Origin: Parolsenella massiliensis
Lineage (GTDB): Bacteria; Actinomycetota; Coriobacteriia; Coriobacteriales; Atopobiaceae
Length of the DNA stretch: 64,000 bases
Direction: 5' to 3'
Assembly (NCBI RefSeq): GCF_900143685.1
Contig: NZ_LT671675.1
Span: forward strand, 1,029,111-1,093,110
Positions 9,620-17,462 of this stretch are shown piece by piece. Within the stretch, counting starts at the first letter, position 1, and each line of letters opens with the position of its first letter. The notes under the pieces are model-generated. The model was not told where the DNA came from. It made no database searches and saw only the letters and a program-made list of their open reading frames with translations. The translations under genes were made by a program, and so were the position numbers.

Positions 9620-10123
9620 TCACTGCGAGGCCACCGCGACGTCGATCGAGACCGTGGAGCCGGGGTCGATGCGCGCGCCCGCGGTAGGGGCCTCGCTCAC
9701 GACCTTGCCCGGGTCTTGCTCGGACGAGGAGACCTCGTTCACGCCAACGGAGAAGCCGCACTCCTCGAGGCGAGACTGCGCGCTCTGGGCGCTCCAGCCC
9801 ACGACGTTGGGCACCGTGCGTCCCCCGATGATCTCCGCGCGGTAGGCCACGAAGGCCACGTTGACGCAGAAGACGGCGACGAGCACGAACGCGAGCAGGA
9901 TGCGCGCGACGCGCTTGGTGGTCTGCGAGCGGTCGCGACGCCCGCGGCCCCTGCCGGACAGACCCTCGACGCTTGCCCGCGAGGCCGCGGCGCGGTCGGC
10001 AGACTCGCGGGCGGCATGGAGGTTCGTGCGAGGGGCCTTGGCCCCAAGGCCCTGGCCGCACGCAGGGCAACGGGCCGGAAGCAGCCCCTGGCCCAGGTCG
10101 GCTCCGCAGTGCGGACACTTCAT
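9620..10123 (-). CDS. Zinc-ribbon membrane protein with one PASTA domain
   Basis: The 167-residue protein begins with a zinc ribbon (CPHCG...CPACG, residues 3-23). A Ser/Arg-rich linker is followed by one transmembrane helix (about 77-97) and a single PASTA domain (TVPNVVGWSAQSAQSRLEEC and on). PASTA domains bind peptidoglycan or beta-lactams in PknB and PBP proteins. Here no kinase or transpeptidase is attached, so a role in sensing or scaffolding is only inference. The start is supported by GAGGGGAG upstream. It lies between leuS and the rimP operon. Confidence 0.75.
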   Translation of the reverse strand: MKCPHCGADLGQGLLPARCPACGQGLGAKAPRTNLHAARESADRAAASRASVEGLSGRGRGRRDRSQTTKRVARILLAFVLVAVFCVNVAFVAYRAEIIGGRTVPNVVGWSAQSAQSRLEECGFSVGVNEVSSSEQDPGKVVSEAPTAGARIDPGSTVSIDVAVASQ

Positions 10124-10146
10124 GCGCGACTCCCCTCCTCATGGGC

Positions 10147-10173
10147 GCGGCACCCGCAACTCTCGGGTGCCGC
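10147..10173 (-). terminator. Hairpin after leuS
   Basis: GCGGCACCCG (10147-10156) and CGGGTGCCGC (10164-10173) form a perfect 10-bp stem just downstream of the leuS stop. No T-run follows, so it is either an inefficient terminator or a stabilising 3' hairpin. Confidence 0.5.
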
Positions 10174-10183
10174 CCTTACGAAC

Positions 10184-12757
10184 CTAGTTGGCGACGACGT
10201 TCACGAGCTTGCCGGGAACGACGATGACCTTGCGGACCGTCTTGCCCTCGAGCTGCTCGGCGATGGCGGCAAGCGCGGCCTTCTCGGCATCCTCGCGGCT
10301 GGCGTCGGCGGCGATGGTGGCGTGGCCGCGGACCTTGCCCATGAGCTGCACCGCGATCTCGACCGTGTCAGCCTTGGCGAGCTCGGGGTCGAACTCGGGC
10401 CACGGCTCGTTGTAGACCGATCCCTCGAGGTGGAGCGCCTCGTGGTAGAGCTCCTCGGCCCAGTGCGGGCAGATGGGGGCGAGAATGGCCACGACGTCGT
10501 GGGCCACGCGGAAGTCGAGCTCGGGGACGCGGGCGTCCTCGGGCGTCTCGTTGAGGTACTTGCTCGCGGCGTTCACGATCTCCATGACGGCGGAGATGGC
10601 CGTGTTGAACTGGCCGCGGTCGTAGTCGGCCGTGCAGCGGGCGCCCAGGCCGTTCAGCGTGCGGAACAGCTCGCCGGCCTGACCGTCAAGCTTCTGCGCG
10701 TCAAGGTCGCCCGGCTTGGCGCCAAGCGCCAGCTGCCAGACGATGGACCAGGCTCGCTTGATGAAGCGGTTGGCGCCGGCGACGGCCTTCTCGTCCCAGT
10801 CGAAGTCCTTCTCGGGCGGGGCGATGAACAGGATGACGAGGCGCATGGTGTCTGCGCCGTAGGGCTCGATGACACTCGAGGGCGGCACGACGTTGCCCTT
10901 GGACTTGGACATGGTGTCGCCGTGCTCGTCCTTGACCATGCCCTGGCACAGCAGGTTGGTGAAGGGCTCGTCGGCGTCGATCATGCCGAGGTCACGAAGG
11001 ACCTTGGTCCAGAAACGGCTGTAGAGCAGGTGCAGAATCGCGTGCTCGATGCCGCCGATGTAGTTGTCGACGGGCATCCAACGGTCCACGGCCTGCTTGG
11101 AGAACGGCAGCTTGTCGTTGTGGGGGTCGCAGTAGCGCAGGTAGTACCAGCTCGAGCAGGTGAACGTGTCCATCGTGTCCGTGATGCGGCGGGCGGGCTT
11201 GCCGCACTTGGGGCACGTGGTCTCGTAGAAGGGCGCGTACTCGGCGAGCGTCTCGCCGGCGCCCAGGTCGAGGTTGTCGGGAAGCGTCACGGGCAGCTGG
11301 TCATAGGGAACCGGCACGTCGCCGCAGCAGTCGCAGTGAATCATCGGGATGGGGTTGCCCCAGTAGCGCTGGCGGCTGATGAGCCAGTCGCGCAGACGGA
11401 ACTGGACCTTCTTGCGGCCAAGGCCACGCTCGGAGAGCCAGCCGATGATGGCGTCGACGGCCTCGGAGTGCTTGCCGCCCTTGAGGCCGGTGAACTCGCC
11501 GGACTGCACGAGGTAGCCCTCGGCCACCATGGCGTGGCCCCAGTCGACGCTCGTGACCTTGAGCTCGCGCTCGTCCTTGAGCTCGTCGTAGAGCGGGTCA
11601 TCCTTCTCGCAGATGATCGGGGCGATCTCCAGGCCGTACTTCTTGGCGAAGTCGAAGTCGCGCTGGTCGCCGCAGGGCACGCCCATGACGGCGCCCGTGC
11701 CGTAGTCCATGAGGACGTAGTCGGCGATCCAGATGGGAGCGGGGCGGCCGTTGATGGGGTTGATGACGTAGCGGCCGGTGAACACGCCGTGCTTCTCGCG
11801 GGCAGAGCCCTGGCGGTCGACGCTCGAGACCTTCTCGGTGGCCTCCTTGAGCTCCTTGAACGCGGCCTCGTGCTCGGTACCGGCCACGAGCTCGGCGGCA
11901 AGCGGGCTCTCGGGCGGCAGCAGGAAGAAGCTCACGCCGAACAGCGTGTCGGCGCGCGTCGTGAAGACGGTGATCTTGCGGTCCGTGGGCGTCACGCCAT
12001 CAGTGTCGGCAAGCGTGAAGTCGATCTCGGCACCCTCGGAGCGGCCGATCCAGTTGCGCTGCTGGGCCTTGACGTTCTCGGGCCAGCCGGTGAGCTTGTC
12101 GAGGTCGTCGAGCAGCTCCTGGGCGTAGTCGGTGATCTTGAGGTACCACTGGGACAGCTCGCGCTTCTCGGGCACGGAGCCGCAGCGCCAGCAGCGGCCC
12201 TCGACGACCTGCTCGTTAGCGAGCACCGTGTTGCACGAGGGGCACCAGTTGACCGGAGAGGTGGCGCGGTAGGCCAGGCCCTTCTCCCACATCTTGAGGA
12301 ACATCCACTGGCCCCACTTGTAGTACTCGGGGTCGCAGGTGCGCACGAGGCGGTCGTAGTCATACGAGAAGCCCATGCGCCTCATCGTGGTGAGGGCGTT
12401 GTCCATGTTCTGGTAGGTCCAGGCCGCCGCCTGCGTATTGTGCTTGATGGCGGCGTTCTCTGCCGGGAGGCCGAACGCGTCGAAGCCGATGGGATGCAAC
12501 ACGTCATAGCCGCGCATGCGAGCCTGGCGCGCCATGGCGTCGCCGATGGTGTAGTTGCGGGCGTGGCCCATGTGGAGGTCACCCGAGGGGTACGGGAACA
12601 TCTCGAGGACGTACTTCTTGGGCTTGTTGGGGTCCTCGTCGGTCTTGTAGGTGCCCTTCTCGTCCCAGACGCGCTGCCACTTGCTCTCGATGGCGGCAGC
12701 GTCGTAGGCCGGGAAGCGGCCCTCCTGCGAGGCGTTCGTATTGGTGACGTCGCTCAT
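10184..12757 (-). CDS. leuS: Leucyl-tRNA synthetase
   Basis: Class I synthetase charging tRNA-Leu. It shows the HMGH signature (HIGH) near residue 52, a Cys-rich zinc insertion (WCPSCNTVLANE...CWRCG), the editing domain and the class signature DTMSKSKGN (KMSKS). The ATG at 12757 is preceded by AGAGAGG; an upstream ATG ten codons earlier has no such site. This gives 857 residues. No T-box is visible in the short leader. Confidence 0.96.
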   Translation of the reverse strand: MSDVTNTNASQEGRFPAYDAAAIESKWQRVWDEKGTYKTDEDPNKPKKYVLEMFPYPSGDLHMGHARNYTIGDAMARQARMRGYDVLHPIGFDAFGLPAENAAIKHNTQAAAWTYQNMDNALTTMRRMGFSYDYDRLVRTCDPEYYKWGQWMFLKMWEKGLAYRATSPVNWCPSCNTVLANEQVVEGRCWRCGSVPEKRELSQWYLKITDYAQELLDDLDKLTGWPENVKAQQRNWIGRSEGAEIDFTLADTDGVTPTDRKITVFTTRADTLFGVSFFLLPPESPLAAELVAGTEHEAAFKELKEATEKVSSVDRQGSAREKHGVFTGRYVINPINGRPAPIWIADYVLMDYGTGAVMGVPCGDQRDFDFAKKYGLEIAPIICEKDDPLYDELKDERELKVTSVDWGHAMVAEGYLVQSGEFTGLKGGKHSEAVDAIIGWLSERGLGRKKVQFRLRDWLISRQRYWGNPIPMIHCDCCGDVPVPYDQLPVTLPDNLDLGAGETLAEYAPFYETTCPKCGKPARRITDTMDTFTCSSWYYLRYCDPHNDKLPFSKQAVDRWMPVDNYIGGIEHAILHLLYSRFWTKVLRDLGMIDADEPFTNLLCQGMVKDEHGDTMSKSKGNVVPPSSVIEPYGADTMRLVILFIAPPEKDFDWDEKAVAGANRFIKRAWSIVWQLALGAKPGDLDAQKLDGQAGELFRTLNGLGARCTADYDRGQFNTAISAVMEIVNAASKYLNETPEDARVPELDFRVAHDVVAILAPICPHWAEELYHEALHLEGSVYNEPWPEFDPELAKADTVEIAVQLMGKVRGHATIAADASREDAEKAALAAIAEQLEGKTVRKVIVVPGKLVNVVAN

Positions 12758-12812
12758 GCGCGACCTCTCTTTCGCGTGTTCAGACATTCAAGGTATGCAT
12801 TCTAGCAGCAAA

Positions 12813-12843
12813 GCGCCCGAGACTCGCAGGGAGACTCGGGCGC
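12813..12843 (-). terminator. Terminator-like hairpin after guaB
   Basis: GCGCCCGAG (12813-12821) pairs with CTCGGGCGC (12835-12843). On the minus strand the stem is followed by TTTGCTGC, a weak T-tract. It separates guaB from leuS. Confidence 0.6.
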
Positions 12844-12908
12844 ATGCCGTCATATGGCACGGCCGCCCCCGGGTCTGGGCCCGAGAGCGATCGCTTTGCC
12901 TGTGGATC

Positions 12909-14420
12909 CTAGTGATAGCTCACGGACTGGTTGTGGTCCTTTAGCACGACGTCGTGGGCGCCACCCTCGACGATGGAGGTGGAGCTCACGAGGGTTAGTC
13001 GGGCCTTCTTCTGTAGCTCGGGGATCGAGTTGGCGCCGCAGTTGCACATCGTGGACTTGATCTTGTAGACCGTCATGCCCACGCCGTCCTTGAGCGAGCC
13101 GGCGTAGGGGACGTAGGAGTCGACGCCCTCCTCGAAGGAGAGCTTCGCGGCGCCACCAAGGTCGTAGCGCTGCCAGTTGCGGGCACGGGCAGAGCCCTCG
13201 CCCCAGTACTCCTTCATGTACTGGCCGTTCACGTTCACGCGGTTCGTGGGGCTCTCGTCGAAGCGGGCGAAGTAGCGGCCGAGCATCATGAAGTCGGCGC
13301 CCATGGCAAGCGCGAGCGTCATGTGGTAGTCGTAGACGATGCCGCCGTCGGAGCACACGGGCACGTAGACGCCGGTCTCCTCGAAGTACTCGTCGCGGGC
13401 GCGGCACACGTCGATGAGCGCGGTGGCCTGGCCACGGCCGATGCCCTTCGTCTCGCGGGTGATGCAGATGGAGCCGCCACCGATGCCGACCTTCACGAAG
13501 TCGGCGCCGCAGTCGGCGAGGTAGCGGAAGCCATCGGCGTCCACGACGTTGCCGGCGCCCACGATGACGTCGTTGCCGTAGTTCTCGCGAATCCAGTCGA
13601 TCGTGAGCTTCTGCCACTCGGAGAAGCCCTCGGAGGAGTCGATGCACAGGGCGTCGGCGCCCGCCTCGAGAAGCAGCGGCACGCGCTTGGCGTAGTCGCG
13701 CGTGTTGATGCCGGCGCCCACCATGTAGCGCTTGTTGGCGTCGAGCAGCTCGTCGGGGTTGGACTTGTGGGAGTCGTAGTCCTTGCGGAACACGATGCCC
13801 ACGAGGTGGTCGCTCTCATCCACGATGGGAAGGGCGTTGAGCTTGTTGTCCCAGATGATGTCGTTGGCGACCTTGAGCGTGGTCTCCTTGGTGCCCGTGA
13901 CGAGCTCCTCGCGCGGGGTCATGAACGTGGCGACCTTGGCCTGGTGGTCATCGCGGGAGGGGCGGTAGTCGCGGCTCGTGACGATGCCGAGCAGCTTGCC
14001 GTGGGGCGTGCCGTCGTCGGTGACGGGCATCGTAGAGTGGCCCGTGCGCTCCTTGAGGTCCATGACCTGCTCCATGGTCATGTCGGGCGTGAGCGTGGAG
14101 TCGGACTCGACGACGCCGGCCTTGTAGTCCTTGACCCACTTGACCATCGCGGCCTCAGACTCGGGGGTCTGGGAGCCGTAGATGAAGCTCATGCCGCCCT
14201 CGGTGGCAAGGGCCACGCCCATGCGCTCGCCCGAGACGGCCTGCATGATGGAGGACACCATGGGGATGTTGAGCGTGACGCGCGGCTGCTCGCCCTTCTT
14301 GAAGCGGCACAGCGGGGTCTTGAGCGACACGTTGGCCGGGATGTTCTCCGACGAGGAGTAACCGGGGACCAGGAGGTACTCAGAGAAGGTGTGCGACTCG
14401 CCCTCGAAGAACGTTGCCAT
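12909..14420 (-). CDS. guaB: IMP dehydrogenase, Tritrichomonas-type
   Basis: NAD-dependent oxidation of IMP to XMP, the first committed step to GMP. The 503-residue protein has a barrel with a CBS-pair insert (about 100-220). The catalytic loop is [12 protein letters not shown] with nucleophile C319, and the mobile flap is NWQRYD with R418 and Y419. These numbers equal those of the Tritrichomonas foetus enzyme (C319, R418, Y419), and long stretches ([30 protein letters not shown]) match that enzyme as I recall it. The usual bacterial loop is GPGSICTTR. The start is supported by AAAGGGAG. Function is secure; the subtype rests on recalled sequence. Confidence 0.95.
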   Translation of the reverse strand: MATFFEGESHTFSEYLLVPGYSSSENIPANVSLKTPLCRFKKGEQPRVTLNIPMVSSIMQAVSGERMGVALATEGGMSFIYGSQTPESEAAMVKWVKDYKAGVVESDSTLTPDMTMEQVMDLKERTGHSTMPVTDDGTPHGKLLGIVTSRDYRPSRDDHQAKVATFMTPREELVTGTKETTLKVANDIIWDNKLNALPIVDESDHLVGIVFRKDYDSHKSNPDELLDANKRYMVGAGINTRDYAKRVPLLLEAGADALCIDSSEGFSEWQKLTIDWIRENYGNDVIVGAGNVVDADGFRYLADCGADFVKVGIGGGSICITRETKGIGRGQATALIDVCRARDEYFEETGVYVPVCSDGGIVYDYHMTLALAMGADFMMLGRYFARFDESPTNRVNVNGQYMKEYWGEGSARARNWQRYDLGGAAKLSFEEGVDSYVPYAGSLKDGVGMTVYKIKSTMCNCGANSIPELQKKARLTLVSSTSIVEGGAHDVVLKDHNQSVSYH

Positions 14421-14489
14421 GTAGGTGACTCCCTTTCTGCCCTGCCCGCCGCGACCGCGCCGGGACCACGTACCGATGCAATGTTGACA

Positions 14490-14520
14490 ATTGTAGCGTC
14501 CGCATGGGAGCGAACGCTAC
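14490..14520 (-). promoter_or_regulatory. guaB -10 element and overlapping dyad
   Basis: A good -10 hexamer TACAAT (14490-14495, minus strand) lies about 70 bp before guaB. It overlaps an 11-bp near-perfect inverted repeat (14493-14503 against 14510-14520, one G.T mismatch, 6-nt centre). No convincing -35 is seen, so an activator or repressor site is possible. Confidence 0.5.
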
Positions 14521-14555
14521 CTCGAACTCTTTTAGGGCTCCAAACAATTTGGCTG

Positions 14556-14595
14556 AAAAAGCGCCCGGCGCCGCAGCCCTTGCGACACCGGGCGC
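14556..14595 (-). terminator. Rho-independent terminator of the 14602-15894 gene
   Basis: On the minus strand GCGCCCGG and CCGGGCGC form the stem, followed by TTTTTC (14556-14560 on plus is AAAAA). It lies just past the glycosyltransferase stop codon. Confidence 0.8.
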
Positions 14596-14601
14596 CTGCC
14601 C

Positions 14602-15894
14602 CTACTCCTCGGCCATGTCCTCCATCGACATGGACACGGTGTGCTTGGTGGGCACCCACTCGACCTTCATGAACAGGGCCGCCACGTTGATGGGGATGTA
14701 GGTCATCATGAACAGCGGGAACGTGAACAGGTTCGAGACGATGCGCCAGCGCCTGCCCTTGCGAACTCGGATGTGGTCTCGCTCCGAGATCGTCGTGATG
14801 ATGGCGAGGATGAAGAACGTCACGTACATGGAGCCGAACGTCATGACGAGCGAGCCCACGGCCATGGACAGCTCGTTTTGCGTGGCGAGAAAACCATGCG
14901 ACAACGAGCCGATCACGAGGTAGACCGTGTTCACGAACGCCGACACGAGCGTGAGGATGTTGCCGGGCGCGATCGTCATGAGCATGTCGTAAGCGCCGAA
15001 GCGCTTCTTGCGCACGCCATGGATGAGGTCTCCCACATAGGAGAAGAACACCTGGTAGAAGCCCTTGGTCCAGCGCATGCGCTGCGTCCAGGACGCCTTG
15101 AAGGTGAGAGGCTGCTCGTCATAGAACTCCGCCGGCGCATACCCGATGCGGATGCCGTTGGCCGCGCAGAAGGTGGAGAACTGGATGTCCTCGGTGAGGG
15201 TGTGGAAGTCCCAGCCGTGCATGCCCTGGATGATGCGGGAGGAGACCATCCAACCCGATCCCGAGATGGCGCAGCCCGTGCCACACAGCATGCGCGAGTT
15301 GTTGAGGAACTTCGCCTCGCGAAGGAACCACAGGGCGTAGGCCGAGCTCACCCAGCTCGAGTCGAAGTTCTTTGAGTTACGATAGCTCGTTCCCACGAGA
15401 AATCCCTGGTCGAACAGCTTGTTCATCTCGGTGACGTAGCCAGGCGAGAGCAGGTTGTCGGCATCGAAGACGAAGAACGCCTCGTACTTGCCGGGATACT
15501 CATTGAGGATGCGGTCGAAGCCGTAGTCGAGCACCCAGCTCTTGCCCTTGCGCGCGAGGTCGTTGCGCTCGTAGACGATGGCGCCGGCGCGTCTGGCCTC
15601 CTTGGCCGTGCGGTCCGTGCAGGCGTCTGCCACAACGAAGACGTCGATGAGCTCGGAGGGGTAGTCCTGCTCTTTGATGGACCTCACGAGGTTGGCGATG
15701 ACGCTCTCCTCGTTGTGGGCCGCGATGAAGAAGGCGTAGCGGTGGTTCTTCTTGGCGGGCGGCAGCTTGACCGTTCCGCGCCTCCACGTCACGAGGATGT
15801 AGAGCGCCTGGTACAGATAGGCAAACGTGAAGAATGCCCAGATGATGAAGTTGAAGACGACGATGGGCGTGATGCCCAGGCGGTTGAATTCCAC
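14602..15894 (-). CDS. Processive family-2 glycosyltransferase, membrane
   Basis: Membrane glycosyltransferase of the cellulose-synthase/hyaluronan-synthase type. An N-terminal helix (about 10-35) precedes a GT-A domain with DADN (the DxD motif), TED (catalytic base) and QRMRW (the Q-x-x-R-W motif). Three or more C-terminal helices follow. The start is GTG at 15894 with GAGAGG upstream; 430 residues. The product is probably a surface polysaccharide or glycolipid; the sugar cannot be read from sequence. It stands alone between guaB and an rluD-like gene. Confidence 0.82.
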   Translation of the reverse strand: MEFNRLGITPIVVFNFIIWAFFTFAYLYQALYILVTWRRGTVKLPPAKKNHRYAFFIAAHNEESVIANLVRSIKEQDYPSELIDVFVVADACTDRTAKEARRAGAIVYERNDLARKGKSWVLDYGFDRILNEYPGKYEAFFVFDADNLLSPGYVTEMNKLFDQGFLVGTSYRNSKNFDSSWVSSAYALWFLREAKFLNNSRMLCGTGCAISGSGWMVSSRIIQGMHGWDFHTLTEDIQFSTFCAANGIRIGYAPAEFYDEQPLTFKASWTQRMRWTKGFYQVFFSYVGDLIHGVRKKRFGAYDMLMTIAPGNILTLVSAFVNTVYLVIGSLSHGFLATQNELSMAVGSLVMTFGSMYVTFFILAIITTISERDHIRVRKGRRWRIVSNLFTFPLFMMTYIPINVAALFMKVEWVPTKHTVSMSMEDMAEE

Positions 15895-15951
15895 GAAGAG
15901 CCCTCTCAGGGTGTGACTGTTGGAGGCGGGGCAAGGGATTTACCCCCTGCC

Positions 15952-16980
15952 TCACCTCTGGCCGAGAAGGGCGGGTACGATGCGCTCCCCCGCCTCCGTG
16001 CGGCCCATTGACCGGTTTTCGAGCGATTCTAGTACAGCGGCGAGCTCGGCGGGCAGCGTGTCGCGAAGCTCTATCGTCTCTCCCGAGACGGGATGCGAAA
16101 ACGCGACGCTCCAGGAGTGGAGGAACTGCCTCGTGAGGCCAAGGTTCTGGGCAAGGTCTCCCCGGCCGTAGAGGGGGTCGCCGATGACCTGGTGGTTGAT
16201 GTGGCGCATGTGCACGCGGATCTGGTGGGTGCGGCCCGTGTAGAGGTGGCACTCGAGCAGCGTGTAGCCCTCGTCTCGCCTGCCCGCCTCGAAGCGCTCG
16301 AGCACGCGAAACGTCGTGATGGCCTCGCGCGCGCCCGGCTCGTCCGAGACGGCCATGCGGACGCGGTCACGCGTGGAGCGCGCGATGCCGGTGTCGATGG
16401 TGCCGGAGTCGGCGGCGACGTAACCCCAGACGAGCGTGACATAGCGGCGGTCGAGCGTGCGCAGGCGGATGAGGTCCTGCAGCGCCTTCTGCGTGGCGTC
16501 GTCCTTGGCGGCAAGCATGAGGCCGCTCGTGTCCATGTCGAGACGGTGTACGATGCCGGGACGGTCGTCACCCTGCAGCATGCCGAGGTGCGCCAGGCCG
16601 CAGTGGGCGACAAGCGCGTTGGCGAGCGTGTCGTCGACGTGGCCAGGGCTGGGATGGCACACGAGCCCCGCCTGCTTTGAGAGCACGATGAGGTGCTCGT
16701 CCTCATAGCGAATGTCGAGCGGGATGTAGGGGTTGGGGGCAAGCCCACCCGCAGGGACGAGCGGCTCGGGCTCCTCGACCGTGGCCCGCACGCGGTCCCC
16801 GAGCAGCACCTTCTCGCTCTTTGAGGTCGCAGGCGTCTCGTTGATGGTCACGAGGCCACGCTCGACGAGCTTGGCGCACGCGGAGCGCGACGGCATGTCG
16901 GGCCCGCTCGCGAGAAACGCGTCGAGCCGCATGCCGTCTGCGGAGGGGTCGACGAGCAGGTTCACGAGTCTTTGGCTCAC
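15952..16980 (-). CDS. rluD: RluA/RluD-family 23S rRNA pseudouridine synthase
   Basis: An N-terminal S4 RNA-binding domain (SRSACAKLVERGLVTIN) is followed by the catalytic domain with HRLDMDTSG, whose Asp is the catalytic residue, and GRTHQIRVH. The GTG at 16980 overlaps the lspA stop by four bases (GTGA), which fixes the start; the frame is open upstream only by chance. 342 residues. The lspA-rluD pair is a common Gram-positive arrangement. Which uridines are targeted is not certain. Confidence 0.9.
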   Translation of the reverse strand: MSQRLVNLLVDPSADGMRLDAFLASGPDMPSRSACAKLVERGLVTINETPATSKSEKVLLGDRVRATVEEPEPLVPAGGLAPNPYIPLDIRYEDEHLIVLSKQAGLVCHPSPGHVDDTLANALVAHCGLAHLGMLQGDDRPGIVHRLDMDTSGLMLAAKDDATQKALQDLIRLRTLDRRYVTLVWGYVAADSGTIDTGIARSTRDRVRMAVSDEPGAREAITTFRVLERFEAGRRDEGYTLLECHLYTGRTHQIRVHMRHINHQVIGDPLYGRGDLAQNLGLTRQFLHSWSVAFSHPVSGETIELRDTLPAELAAVLESLENRSMGRTEAGERIVPALLGQR

Positions 16981-17459
16981 GCCTCGCCCTCCCCCTCTCG
17001 CGTGGCGTCCCAGCGCCACACGAGCACGAGCGCCAAGACGACGCCGCACGTCACGAAGATGTCGGCGACGTTGAAGACGGGAAAGTCAATGAAGGTGGTC
17101 GCGAAGAAGTCCGTGACCTGGCCGGCGACGGCGCGGTCGATGAGGTTGCCCACGCCGCCTCCCGCGACGGCGCCGAGCGCAGCGGCGACGCCAGCGGGCA
17201 TGTCTCGCTCGCGCACGACCCACACGCAGGCGAGCGCGCAGATGACGAGCGCCAGGATGACAAAGACCCAGGTGGACCCGGAGCCTATGGAGAAGGCCGC
17301 ACCCGTGTTCATGACGAGCGACAGGTCGAGAACGCCCGGAATGAACGGCACGGGGCCGCCCGCGAGCGCCGCGCGCGCCCAGGCCTTGGAGACCTGGTCG
17401 AGCACGACGGCGCAGGCGGCGACCCCACCGAACGCGACTATGCGGCTGTTGCCCGCCAC
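16977..17459 (-). CDS. lspA: Lipoprotein signal peptidase
   Basis: Aspartic membrane protease that removes signal peptides from prolipoproteins. Four hydrophobic segments are present. The conserved boxes NTGAAFS, GGGVGNLIDR (D108) and VFNVADIF (D133) supply the catalytic pair. 160 residues, GTG start 3 bp after the ileS stop. Lipoproteins in this window that would need it include the cyclophilin and both ABC binding proteins. Confidence 0.95.
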   Translation of the reverse strand: MAGNSRIVAFGGVAACAVVLDQVSKAWARAALAGGPVPFIPGVLDLSLVMNTGAAFSIGSGSTWVFVILALVICALACVWVVRERDMPAGVAAALGAVAGGGVGNLIDRAVAGQVTDFFATTFIDFPVFNVADIFVTCGVVLALVLVWRWDATREGEGEA

Positions 17460-17462
17460 GAG

